From assembly GCA_964036045.1 (NCBI GenBank), contig OZ038382.1:129084556-129148555 (forward strand): a DNA stretch of 64,000 nucleotides, given 5' to 3'. Of the stretch, positions 1-10,215 are shown one piece after another. Source of the stretch: Eutreptiella sp. 'Long Island Sound 2002' (Eukaryota; Euglenozoa; Euglenophyceae; Eutreptiales; Eutreptiaceae). Within the stretch, counting starts at the first letter, position 1, and each line of letters begins with the position of its first letter. The notes under the pieces were generated by a model. That model did not search any database. It was not told where the DNA came from and was given only the letters and a program-made list of their open reading frames with translations. Made by a program: the position numbers and the translations under genes.

Positions 1-486
1 CCACCGGAAACTTCAACATGGAGCCCTTTGCTTTCCACAATGACTTATATCCTTGCCATTGCCACGCCTGCCCTGACCCCCACCCCGTGGACGTCATCTT
101 CTTTGTCTCACACTGCCCGACGTGCGATCATCTGGTACAAACCTACGTCCAATGCTGGCGCCCCCCCTTCACCACGGTGGTGTCCCAACGGTGGTCCGCG
201 ACTGCGCACGTAGGAAAACGGCGCAATCTCATCCAGGGAATGGTTCCTACGTCCCTGTACAAAAAGCTCACCACCACCCCCCCCGGCGGAAGCATGCCAG
301 CGCACTGTGGTGACTTGAAAATCGCCCTGACAGCTCGCGTTCCCTTGCTCCTCAATGCTCTGTACTGCACGCTGCAGTGGCTTAACGACCACCCGCCCCG
401 AGCCCCCCTCACTCCCCCCACCGGCCCAAACCCATGGCGACGCCCCTGGTCGCCTTACAGCACCTCACACACCACCCAGCAATGCC
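1..486. other. C-rich region upstream of LTR-like repeat
   Basis: This stretch is C-rich and open in several frames on both strands, including a plus-strand frame that runs from 18 to the first bases of the LTR-like repeat. I see no family motif in any frame. It ends with a purine run (cttgggaggggga) directly before the LTR-like sequence, so it may be the 3' internal end of an older LTR element whose body lies outside the window. That reading is inference; the openness of the frames can also come from base composition. Confidence 0.25.
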
Positions 487-784
487 CTTGGCAGTGTCTT
501 GGGAGGGGGATGTAATGGGCACGCATGCCCAGGCTGAGATCGCGAGTCCTGTAGCTTGGGATGCGTCGCGCGCGTGCAGAAAATGTGATGTTTTGTAGTG
601 CGGAAATGTCAGATGCTGGATTGTATGACAGTGCAGTAATGTTGTGATTGTTATTATTGTTATAGGGTTTTATTCCCGCATGAACAAGAGCTGAACAAAG
701 GGTTTGTCCATTTGGAAATCTAAGGTCAAGTGCCTTGTGTCGTGCTGTGATCGCCTAGTTCAGTACCGAAGGCCCTACGGCCTT
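487..784 (+). repeat. LTR-like direct repeat, copy 1
   Basis: This 298-bp block is nearly identical to 3311-3608, same strand and same length. A purine-rich tract (gggaggggga) is followed by TGTAATGG, as expected where a polypurine tract meets the start of an LTR. The copy ends in ggccttaca, whereas copy 2 completes a hairpin at this position. The two copies are most simply the LTRs of one small non-autonomous retrotransposon, but the purine tract lies before both copies, so two tandem element remnants are also possible. Confidence 0.55.
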
Positions 785-3310
785 ACAAAATCGACACCTA
801 AGATTCAGTCAAGATCGTTTGTGGGTTTTCATAGCCGCCGGCCTGGAAGAAACACCAATATTTTTTGGTGAATTTGGGCACAACAAGGACAACGCTCTTT
901 TGGCGCTGGGCTATGATGAGGAACGTGAGCGCCTGGGAGGAACGTGGAGTCGTTGAGGAGCGTCTCAGTCGACGACTGCGGCACGACGGATCTTGCAGGA
1001 CAAGCACCCTTGGAGAGGAGCGCACTGCCGCTAGCGCCTGCCGAGCGCGGCTCAGAGAGCACTGAGTGACGCGTTCACGAGCGTAAATGAGAAGGAGGAG
1101 CGCCGGCAGCGAAGCATTCACCGCATGGAGGTGGGGGAATTTCGAAAGCCAAGAAGCGCTGTTAGCGACGAGTTTACTGCAAGCATGTGCGAATGATCCA
1201 AGCGAAAGGGAAATCCATATGTTCACCATACCTCAAAGGTTGAAGAGTGTTGTGTGTGTGTGAGCACATGTGTTTGTTTGTCTTGCAGTGCGCCGGAGGC
1301 ACTGCAGACCACCACCGTGGCCACAGGGTGGCAGGTGATCTTGTAAGACGCCGCCGCCTTTGCGGCTGGGTATCAGAGTGCCTACCTCTAGCATGCGCTG
1401 AGCAAGGGCGCTGTTTGTGGGCTTTTGGTTTGGATATTCTCTTGTTTGGGTTAAAAACAATTTTTGGTGTGTTGCGCGAATCCGGCTCCAATGGGGCGCT
1501 GAAAAGGCACTTTTTTTGTGCTCAGAGGTTTGCGCTGATATGCGGCCTTGTTGTGGTTTTTGGATTCTGGATCCATAGGCCCGGTTTTACACTGGCCTGA
1601 TTTTGAGCCTTTTGGCTCCGATGGTGTCTACTCGTGCAGTTTTTGCGCTGCGGACAATAGGATATTTTTTCTGTGATTTCTGAGTCTGACTTTTGAGTCC
1701 ACTTTGAGGTTTTTTGTTTTTAGCGTGAGTCACACTGTGGCTCAGTTTCACTCCGTGAAGCCTAGTTGGGGGCTCTGGGCCAGCTTGTGGCTGCCCTACG
1801 TCCAGGTTTATTCATGGGGCAATTTGAAACTCTGTTTTTCCTTGGACAGAACTTTGTATGTTCTGTGTGCATGGAGTGCACTGACGAGTGTGCCTTCAGT
1901 TTTTAGAGGGGGACGCCATCAGGGCTTGCGAGCCTGGATCCTCCTAACACTGCATGCCGTTTTTTGTCTTGTTTGTTTGTGCAGCCTGAAGCTGGCACTG
2001 TTTTGAGGGTGCAGGGGAAAAGCCCCCCAACACAAGATAGGTAGAAGCGCCAACTCCTTGAGTGGTTGGGTAAGCAGGTTTGTGGGTGACCTGTGTTGGT
2101 TTGTAACCTGTAGGTCTTTGACACCTCCACCGAGGTTCAGGTTGGCAGGCCGCGGGCTGGATGCCATGGCCAGGCATCGCCCTTCTTTTCTATGCTCATT
2201 GGCCTGCCACTGTAGGCGAGTGTTGACTAGAATTCTTTTCAGTATGCTTCAGCTCTTTTGTCCCATACCACTGTGTGGGGAGTGTGGAGCCTGTTTGCTA
2301 ACAGATATTTCTTTTGCCCTGACCTTGTTTATACTTCGCTGTTTGTTTTCAGGTGGATTCCCTTGCGCCAGATGTCACAGTCCAGAGTGGGAAGTTTCAG
2401 TGGCCCACATCACGCCAGGTCTGTTTTTTTTATATCAGTTCTGCATGACCACCCCCCTTCGTTCCCCCTTGCCTCACACTCACTTCTTTTCTTGCTCTGC
2501 TATCCAGAATTGCAGAGCTGGAGTTCTGTGGAAGCAGTACGCTCAGAAGTGAATAGAGACATCTCAGAAAGAATTAAGGCACATTAAGTGCCGCTCTGAT
2601 GGCCTGCAGCTTTGTATTCCAGTTCTAAGGGTTTGTGGAACCCTGTGTGCTCAGCAGATTTGCATTTATTCCATTTCTTTTGCCCTGTGATGTGCTGCTT
2701 GTGCCTGTTTGTTTTTTTTTTGAGTTCTGAGATGCCTGTTTTTTTTGTTGTTAAATCTTCTGAGCAGGGGTTTTCAATTTACAGGTGCAGAAAAGCAGAC
2801 TTTAGGCATGGGCAGTAAGTAGACCAGTTTTTCATTTTGAATTTCAGTTTTGGAAAACTGCCCCCCTGAGTTTTAGGCTAAGAAGCTTTAGTCAGAATTT
2901 TCTGATTAGAGTTTTTAAGCTTTCTCAGAAACTTTTTCCCAATAGTCAGCTTCGGTTTTTTAGGGAGCAGACCCCCCACTCAGTTGTGTGTCAGTTTTTT
3001 ATACCCAAAAAAGGATAGAGGGGCCGCAGTTCAGGATTTCAGGCCCTCGGGTAGGGCGGATTACAAGTTTCCATTATTCTGCACAGTCTCATGTTGTAAA
3101 TACATCCCCGTGTGAAACCAAGGGTGCCTATCAGCCCCAGGGAGTAACCGGAGGTAACCTGTGGGTAGGGCCCTGAGGTAGTTCAGAAATTGGATGGAGG
3201 AATCCGGGTATGTCATCCCGTGAGCAGATTTTTCTGTGAGGTTTTATATATGCTGTGTTTTTCTGTGGGCATGCTTGCCCATGTAGGGGTATATATCAGT
3301 TTTTCAGACA
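785..3310. other. Non-coding interior between LTR-like repeats
   Basis: About 2.5 kb of T- and G-rich sequence with many poly-T runs and only short open frames, none with recognisable gag, protease, RT or integrase motifs. If the flanking repeats are LTRs, this is a LARD/TRIM-type interior without coding capacity. I see no convincing tRNA primer-binding site after copy 1. Confidence 0.4.
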
Positions 3311-3616
3311 CTTGGCAGTGTCTTGGGAGGGGGACGTAATGGACACGCATGCCCAGGTTGAGATCGCGAGTCCTGTAGCTTAGGATGCGTCGCGCGCGTG
3401 CAGAAAATGTGATATTTTGTAGTGCGAAAATGTCAGATGCTGGATTGTATGACAGTGCAGTAATGTCGTGATTGTTATTATTGTTATAGGGTATTATTCC
3501 CACATGAACAAGAGCTGAACAAAGGGTTTGTCAATTTGGAAATCTAAGGTCAAGTGCCTTGTGTCGTGCTGTGATCGCCTAGTTCAGTGCCGAAGGCCCT
3601 ACGGCCTTCGGTACAG
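3311..3616 (+). repeat. LTR-like direct repeat, copy 2
   Basis: Second copy of the 298-bp repeat, with a few substitutions, again preceded by cttgggaggggga. It ends in a near-perfect hairpin in which ccgaaggcc pairs with ggccttcgg around a ctac loop, followed by taca. The hairpin is incomplete in copy 1. An LTR ending in ACA would fit 3311-3616. Confidence 0.55.
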
Positions 3617-3877
3617 GCACCCCCCCACCTACCACCCTCCCTCCCCCCTCCCTGACGAAGTCGTGCACAAGCCTCCAAAGCGCCCCCGCCCCCCTCCACC
3701 AGCGAAATAAGCCAAAACACGAAAACGTACCCGCCAGCCCCCTAAGCCGGTCCGTCCTCTGTCGTTGAAACGGCCTTCCGCGAGCCCCTCTGAACCAGAA
3801 CCCCCGCCCTTCAAAAGGCCGCTCACAATCCGGGACATGTTGAACCTCCCCCCCCCCCTCGACCGCCCCCCCCCCCT
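3617..3877. other. C-rich spacer
   Basis: Very C-rich on the plus strand with several runs of eight or more C just before the transposon end at 3878. No gene or site recognised. The runs make the target duplication of the neighbouring transposon impossible to read. Confidence 0.4.
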
Positions 3878-4031
3878 CACCTAGGCTTTTAAGGCAGGTA
3901 TTTTCCCCAAAATGGTCCTCAAAAGCCGAAAGGGGCATCTATTGGCCTCATACACCTTGATGCAATTGGTAGGGTGTAACCATGGGAATTTTGAACGACG
4001 ACGTACATATACACCGTGTTGTCCGCATGTC
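3878..4031 (+). repeat. Left terminal inverted repeat
   Basis: Reverse complement of 21837-21990, both 154 bp, with roughly a tenth of positions differing by eye. The outermost 20 bases are identical. The similarity stops sharply after gttgtccgcatgtc. Confidence 0.8.
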
Positions 4032-4409
4032 GCACTCCCGGTTTCTAAAAAAAAACCCATAACACACTTTGTGACATGCAAAATGCGCTTCACAAGGTGT
4101 CTCACACCTATTCTTGAAACTACTTGACACTGACGCGGAAAAGAGGCAAATGCATGAGGTGCCAAGTGTTGCCCGTTTGTCCTGAATGGTTTGAAATATG
4201 TTTTTGCTTTTCAACAGGGTTGTTGTCGCTGTTTTGTTCCTTGGAGTGTTTGTGACACGCTTTGGGACACGAATATGCGTGTCCCAGAGGGTGTCGCTGG
4301 CTATCCCTTCTTTTGTACCTCTGCAGAGGCCTTTTGAAATTTTTTGCCACACCATTTCCATGTCAGCAGGCTTTTCACGACACCACAGCAAAAGGAAGCC
4401 ATAGGATCT

Positions 4410-4919
4410 TTAATTGGCTTTGATCTGAACTTTGTCTCCACAGCGCAACTGTAGTAACATGGGCATGGTGCGACGTACATCAACCATTTCAGAATTGTTC
4501 CGTTCCTGGACGGCCAGTCGTCGCTCAAAACCGATTCCCATTGCAAAAAAGGAATCTTTGGCTGGTGTCATGCTTGCTTCCAAAAAGAACGTTTTCTTCA
4601 GGCCGTACTGAAACCGAAAAACTGTTGCCGTCTCCATACGCCCCTCAACACCCTCTTGTTTCACACAGAGTCTAATGTAGTCCCTGACCTGCTCTGAGAA
4701 CCCCTCACTCAATGAAAACCCGTCACCAGTATCACTCCACCTTGAAGCACGCTGCTTTCTCAGTAACTCCAGCAGCAAATTTTCAGTTGAATGCAATTGC
4801 TTACATGCACTTTGTGCTAAGGTTACCTCCCTTCCTTCGCATTCCCCGTTTGATTCTTCGGCCTCTTCCCCTTCGTCTTCCTCTGGCGCTTCAACTTCCT
4901 CTTCCTCTTGGTAGTCTGA
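4410..4919 (-). pseudogene. Orphan ORF inside the TIR transposon
   Basis: An open frame of about 170 codons runs from after a TGA at 4920-4922 to a TAA at 4410-4412. There is no upstream ATG in the frame, so it is either a 3' exon or a truncated gene. The first 40 residues are strongly acidic (runs of Glu and Asp), followed by a mixed-composition region with hydrophobic spacing that looks like a folded domain (LHSTENLLLELL near the start, KVQIKAN at the end). I do not recognise the family. Its position suggests it is left from the protein that mobilised the element. Coding status rests on composition alone. Confidence 0.35.
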
Positions 4920-5010
4920 TCATCTGAGCCTCTCATCTTCTGATCCGGGCTCACTGGGTTCACTCAGTCCATGGAGGTGTTTCTCTTAAGGGCTACCTTC
5001 ACTGTGGTCG

Positions 5011-5093
5011 CTGCCTTCAGGGATTTCAGGGCTGCCTTCAGGGATTTCAGGGCTGCCTTCAGGGATTTCAGGGCTGCCTTCATGGCTTGCGGG
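5011..5093 (+). repeat. 20-bp tandem minisatellite
   Basis: Four units of ctgccttcagggatttcagg in tandem, the last diverging into the flank. The right duplicate (20536-20608) has one unit fewer in the same register and a degenerate first unit. Confidence 0.75.
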
Positions 5094-5189
5094 AGCCTGT
5101 TGACACAGAGCACGGCTGCTGGCCCGCACGTTGCACGCTGTGGAATGCAAAATAGCCAAGGAATGTCGTGCGACGCGCGATTTACCTGT

Positions 5190-5771
5190 CACAGCGCGCT
5201 ACAACATTGCACAAAGCTGCCAAAACGCACCTCTATCCGATCGGCGGATTTTGAAGCAGGGTGTGTGTCGAGTGTCTGCCCCCTTGGTCGGGCGGCCTCA
5301 CTGGTGCTTACTTTTGCGCATTTCTGACAAACAAAGAGTGGCCGCTCGTGAGACGTTGCGCGACGCAACAATGACTTATCACAGCGCGACACAAAACTGC
5401 ATGTGTAAACCAGCGGTCGATGGGACACTTCTGTGGGTGGGAGCTTTCGTTTTTGGTGCTTCTTTGATTGCTTGGCATCATCTGACACATTGGAGAAAGG
5501 CTGTGAAGGTAGAAGATTGGACAGCGGATGACAGGTTGTCTGACGTGCTTCTAACGTATCACAGCGCAACACAACACTGCATATGTGAACCTGCGGGCGA
5601 TCTGACACCTCTGTGGGTGGGAGCCTCCGTTTTTGGTGTTTTTTTGGTTGCTTGGCATCATCTGACACATTCCGGAACGGCGATGAAGGTAGAACATGGC
5701 GGAGCCGGTGACAGGTTGTGAGACGTGCTTATTACCTGTCACAGCGCACCACAGAGACTACAGGCGAAAGC
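5190..5771 (+). repeat. 180-bp subterminal tandem repeats, left set
   Basis: Units begin with CACAGCGC at 5190, 5380, 5560 and 5740, so the spacing is 190, 180 and 180 bp. Each unit holds the same series: a CACAGCGC box, a stretch reading ctgtgggtgggagc, then ttgcttggcatcatctgaca. The first unit is the most diverged. Repeated blocks near transposon ends are typical of transposase-binding regions. Confidence 0.7.
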
Positions 5772-6230
5772 ATTTTCAAAATCAAGAAAGGCACCTTACT
5801 TTCACTCATTTTCCATCTGTAAAAAGGTCAACATTACGTGTCAATTCTCCCGCATAGACGGATCTGCGCGACCTGCTGGCGCGTCCTGCGACACGCAAAT
5901 GCAGATCACAGAACACACATTTGCTGGTCGAAGGTTCAGTGGCTTGAGGAAGTGCTTAGACAATATATTGTGATATGCAGAACTACCAAACAAGAAGAGA
6001 TCAGACAGAATTTTTGAGTCTAGGAAGACAAAAAATGAGTAGACCTGCGACACACCTTGTGAGCCGCATATACGTGTCACAAGGTGTATCACACGTAACA
6101 CAAAGGGCAGTGTTCTCACAGCCCCCGATCCATTGAAGACAAGCTTCCAAAAAGGTTCAACACACGCTAAGCTTTGGATGTTGCAATGTATACCCCCCCG
6201 AAAAGACTGCCAATAGAGGGTAACAGGGTG

Positions 6231-6392
6231 TTCTGCACAAACGCAAACCCACTGTCCACAGGTCCCTTCTCCTCCCTGCTGCCCCACGCACTGACCGTGA
6301 CCAGGGATGTGGGTGATACTTTGTATGATGAGCTGGCCTCCTGAGGACTCTCGAGCAGTGACTTTGGACTTGTTTTACAAAAAAACAAAAAA
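6231..6392 (+). mobile_element. SINE-like A-tailed insertion
   Basis: A 162-bp unit ending in an A-rich tail (acaaaaaaacaaaaaa) is bracketed by two identical 30-bp copies at 6201-6230 and 6393-6422 (aaaagactgccaatag...). The sister repeat at 21726-21755 has this site uninterrupted, which gives the empty site directly. The structure is that of target-primed retroposition on the plus strand. I see no A/B box in the body, so it could be a SINE, a truncated LINE tail or a fragment of a processed transcript. It inserted after the 1,244-bp duplication arose. Confidence 0.8.
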
Positions 6393-6440
6393 AAAAGACT
6401 GCCAATAGAGGGTAACAGGGTGAAACAGTAGTGACGCACA

Positions 6441-8823
6441 GGTAGGTAGGTAGCTAGGTGCACTCGGTCGTGGGGAGGCGCCCCTTGGTTCCCCCTGGCG
6501 TCGCCCCTGTGACGAACAGGAAGAGGCTCCGCGCGTGAAGAGGGGAGGCAGCTTACATCCCGGTAGACCTGACTGGTGGCCCCCAACAAACGGCCCCGGG
6601 CAACACCGGGAGGGCTGATCGCCGCCGGCGTGACGTGTCTGTCTCGCGGGGAGGGTGTGCCCCCGTGCTTGCGCACGTCCCCTCCTTTGGGCGGAACCCT
6701 AGAGGTTCACCGGACTTCCTGGCGTATCCAGTTCCCAAGGCATGCATGCATGTTCTTGGTACTAGGGTTCCGAGGCGCTTGGGTGTCGCACGCTCCGCCT
6801 CGAGTCCCAAAGCAGCGCAGGCCTTAGGATGCAGCCTTACCCCCGGTCTCCGGATCTCGTTTGGCCGGGTCACCTGCATAGCACGGGCTGCCTCAGTGCC
6901 CGGGCTGTGGGCACTGGGTTTCCTACTGTTGTGCGGCGTTTGTGTCTTGGTCCGGGTTGCGGTTGGGTGTGGGTTTTAATAACCCCGCCAGTCCTGGCTG
7001 GGGTCTTGGGTGGGTGTGTTTGGGCACGGTTTGTGGTGTTGTCCCTCTTTTGCCGGCTGTTTGTGATGTTCGTGGTTGGGCTTAGGTTTCGGCCTGCTTA
7101 TGGGACGTGTGTGGTTTCGTGCGCGCTCCGCTTGCCCCCGGCCTTTTTCGGTTCCGGTGTGCGGTGTGGGCGTGCGTGCTGGACCCGGGTCTCGGCGGTG
7201 CCCTGCCCTTCTTGGCTGGGTTGTCGGAGTGTGTTTTTTGCGGTTTTTTTTTTTTTTTGCTTTGTCGTGTCGGTTGCTGGGTGTCCCTGTCCCGGGCGTT
7301 GTGGTCCCTGTCCCCCCTTCTCTTTCTTTCGGGCTGGGCTGCTGGCTTTTTTTCTTTTTTTTTGGTGTGTGTCTGCATGTTTCGGTGTCCCTTTTCCCGG
7401 TGGGCCGCTGTTCCTGGCTTGGTGTTGCCGGTTTTTGCTGGGTGGTCCCCCTGTGCCTCTTTGGGGTCCTGTCTTCGGTGCCATCTGGGTGGGGGGTTTG
7501 GCCGCCTCTTGTGGTGTTGGCGGGCGGTTCGGTGGCTGTGGGCTGCTTTCGCGCCCCCTTCCTCCTCCCCCCCTTTTTTTTTGGGGGGGGGGGCTGCCTG
7601 TTCCTCCCTCTGCCTTCCCTGGGCTGGCGCACGCGTTGGCCCGCATTCAGTGTGGTCTTCCGGGCTGCTGTTGGCGGTTGCGTTCTGTTTGGTCGTGTTC
7701 CGGCCCCATGGGTCGGGTGGGCTATGTACACGTTGGGCTCGGCGCCCCTTACTGCCGGGTTAGGTCCTGGCTCTGCCGGCTAAGCGGCTGCGCCAGGCGG
7801 CTGCGTGTGGCTCTGGGTTAGGGGGCTGGGGTTGTTCGTGTCCTTTCTTCTCTGCGGTGCCGGTTTCAACCTTCTGGGTGGTCCACCACTGTTGTTGCCG
7901 GGCGCGCGGTGGCCCCGTGTGTGGCCTGCGGTTCCGGTTTGTGGCGTGTTGGTGCGGCGCCTTCCGGGGTGTGCGGTGGCTTGCTTCGGTTAGTCCTTCA
8001 GGTTAGGGTCAGTCGTGCCGTGTTGTGCCGCTCTGTGCCGCGTTGCGTCGTGTCATGCTTTGGCGCGTCGCACTGTGGCGCGCTGTGGTGCGGTGTGCCG
8101 TGGTGTCGCGTTGTGCCGTGGTGGGTCAGTGGAGGTCAGCCTGGCCTGTGTCGTGGTGCGGATTGCGGGCCAAAGTGTGGCTGGCTGGTGGCCGGGGGGT
8201 GCGGTTAGGTGTGGGTGTCTCGCTGGGTCCGTGCTGTGGGGGCCAGGGCGTGCCGCTCGGGCTTGTGGGTCGGGTAGGCGTCCATGGGGTTGCCCTTCCT
8301 TGGGGCCTGTGCCTCCGTCCCGTGTCCTCCGGGGGTCCCGGTCCCTAGTCCTGGTCGCTGTCGCCGTGCCTTCGTCCTCTTCCGGTGCCTCTGAGGTGGC
8401 TCTTGTGGCGGCCGGGTCGTCGCCTGGCGGCGAGGGCGTGGTCGTGCGCCGTGCGGCGGCGTTTTCTGCGGCTTCCTCTGTGGGTGTGGCCCGTTCTCCC
8501 CGTGTGGGTGTGCCCTCCATTCCCCGTGTGGCTTCCGGTGGCTGGTGGGTGTGCGCTGGTGTGATCCTTACGGCGTCCGATGCTTGCTTCGGCGGTGCGT
8601 GTTGGGGGGTGCGCCCCCGGGAGTCGTGCGGCGTTCATTGGGGTGGGGCGGCGCTGGTCCCCCCGTCGTAGTATGCCCTTGCTGGGTGTGGGTCGCGGCG
8701 TCTGCCGTGGTGCCCTTTTCCTCCGTGCCCTAGTCCCCGCTCCTGCCCCTTCCTGGTTCTGGGGTGGTTTCCTGCCCCCATGTGGTGTCTCTTCCGGCGC
8801 CCTGTCCCTATGGGTGGCTGCTT
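6441..8823 (-). other. LINE 3' region and tail
   Basis: About 2.4 kb downstream of the last LINE ORF, conserved in the second copy at 51249-53573. The plus strand is G/T-rich with poly-T and poly-G runs. Long plus-strand frames exist in both copies, but indels put them out of register with each other, so I treat this as an untranslated region. The tail of the sense strand is (CCTA)n. Confidence 0.65.
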
Positions 8824-9299
8824 TCACTTGGGGCCCCTCCGTGCCCTCTTGCCTGAGTGCCCCTTGGTGTCCCTTGCCCTCCCCTTGCCCTTGTCCTTCC
8901 CCTTCCTGGTGTGGTGGTGGCTGGAGGGGCGGGGTTGGGAGGGGGCGCCGTTGGCCCAGGCCTGGGGGTGGGTGGCCTGGAGCCATTGGCGGAGGGCTTG
9001 GGGGGTGTAGGGGGGGCGGAGGCCCTGGACCGCATCGCGGAGGAGGGCCTCCCATGCCGCTTGTGGCATGATGGCATCAGGGGCGGCCTCGTTGGGGTCG
9101 GCGGAGGTGCGGGTGCGCACCTCCTCGAAGGTATGCACCATGTGCACCCCATTGTGCCTTCCCGCTCCCCCGGCCCACTTCACCCAGCGGCGGAGCTCCT
9201 GCAAAGCGGGGGCAGACCACCAGGCGAGGTGGGCGGGGGCCTGGGGGGGGGAGGGGTCCATGTCCGGGGTCCTGGAGCGGCGGGGGGGGGACGTGGACC

Positions 9300-9640
9300 T
9301 GTGGTGGTGGTGCGGGTGGCGGTGCCTGGGGGAGCGGGAGCAGCAGTGGCGGGGGCTGGGGGTGGAGGACGGGTACGGGCGGAGGGGGGAACGGGAGGGG
9401 GAGGTGGACATGGGGCGGCGGTGGCGCGCTTGGTGGCGTCTGGGGGAGCGGGAGTGGTGGTGGCGGGGGCTGGGGGTGGTGGATGGGTTCTGGGCAGCGG
9501 GGGGAACGGGGAGCCCGGCGGGGCCTGTGGGGGGAGGGGGATGTGGACATGGGGCGGCGGTGGCGCTCGTGGTGTTGCCCGTTGGAGCAGGAGCGGCGGG
9601 GGCGGGGTCCCGGGGGGTCGTGGTGGCACCTGGGGGAGCG
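9300..9640 (+). repeat. GC-rich minisatellite inside LINE ORF
   Basis: Imperfect tandem units of roughly 114-138 bp, each with gtggcgggggctgggggtgg and gtggacatggggcggcggtg. In the sense strand they encode repeated Pro/Arg/Ser/His blocks. The copy at about 60990-61360 has the same kind of units in different number. Confidence 0.6.
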
Positions 9641-10120
9641 GGAGCGGCGCGAGTTGGTTGTTGAGGCGCGGTGGCGGTGTGGGGTGTGGGCGCCGGGGGC
9701 GAGTGTGCCGTGCGGGGGGGGAGCAGGAGCGCCGCCGTTTGCGGGACCGGGCCTCATCGCTCGAGTGGGGCCAGTCAAAAGGCGTGGCGGGTCCTGGGGG
9801 GCCTTGCGTGGTGCCGCCTGGTACTGGGGGGGGGGGGCAGGTTCCGCGTCGTCCATGGATCCGCCACGTAGGGGTGTGGTGGCGGCAGCGGCTGGTGGTA
9901 TGGGTCGAGTGACTGTCCTTGGCGCGGTTGGGCCTGGGGGCCCCCTTCGGCGTGGACGTGCTGGCCGGGGGGATACGGTTCCTGGTACGGGGGGGTGGCT
10001 GGTACGGGGGGGCTGGCCCCTGGTGGTAGGTGGGGTATGCGGGTGGAGCACTCAGTGTCTGCCATCCCATTCGCTGGTGCTGTTCGTGCACGGGGGGTTG
10101 TGGCCCGGTGGGGTAGGGTG

Positions 10121-10215
10121 GTTGGCAGTGGTAGTGGTGCAGGTGGTGTTGGTGGTGGTGGTGGTGGGGCTGCTGGTGGTGGTGGTGTTGGTAGTGGTGG
10201 GGTTGGTGTTGCGGG
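10121..10215 (+). repeat. Degenerate GTG/GGT trinucleotide tract
   Basis: A run dominated by ggtggtgttggtggtgg on the plus strand. In the LINE sense strand it gives Thr/Pro-rich low complexity within the third ORF. Confidence 0.6.

Larger units (their letters stand above)
5005..6440 (+). repeat. Left copy of 1,244-bp duplication flanking the LINE
   Basis: Collinear with 20530-21773 at a constant offset of 15,525 up to 6200. The left copy is 1,436 bp because it holds an extra 192 bp (SINE-like insertion plus one target duplication); subtracting that gives exactly 1,244 bp. The two copies differ by scattered substitutions, a few per cent by eye. Confidence 0.85.

Noticed and set aside
1174-1600. 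Overlapping ORFs on both strands near 1.2-1.6 kb
   Set aside because: No motif, no conservation partner in the window, and both strands equally open; consistent with chance in the LARD interior.
6829-7821. 330-codon plus-strand ORF, with a 331-codon counterpart at 51638-52633
   Set aside because: Both lie in the LINE 3' region on its antisense strand. After about 40 residues the two proteins go out of register through indels, so the frame is not conserved; openness comes from the G/T-rich strand.
8857-9912. 351-codon Gly-rich plus-strand ORF
   Set aside because: Antisense of the LINE third ORF; Gly/Ala/Val composition is a by-product of the GC-rich sense strand.
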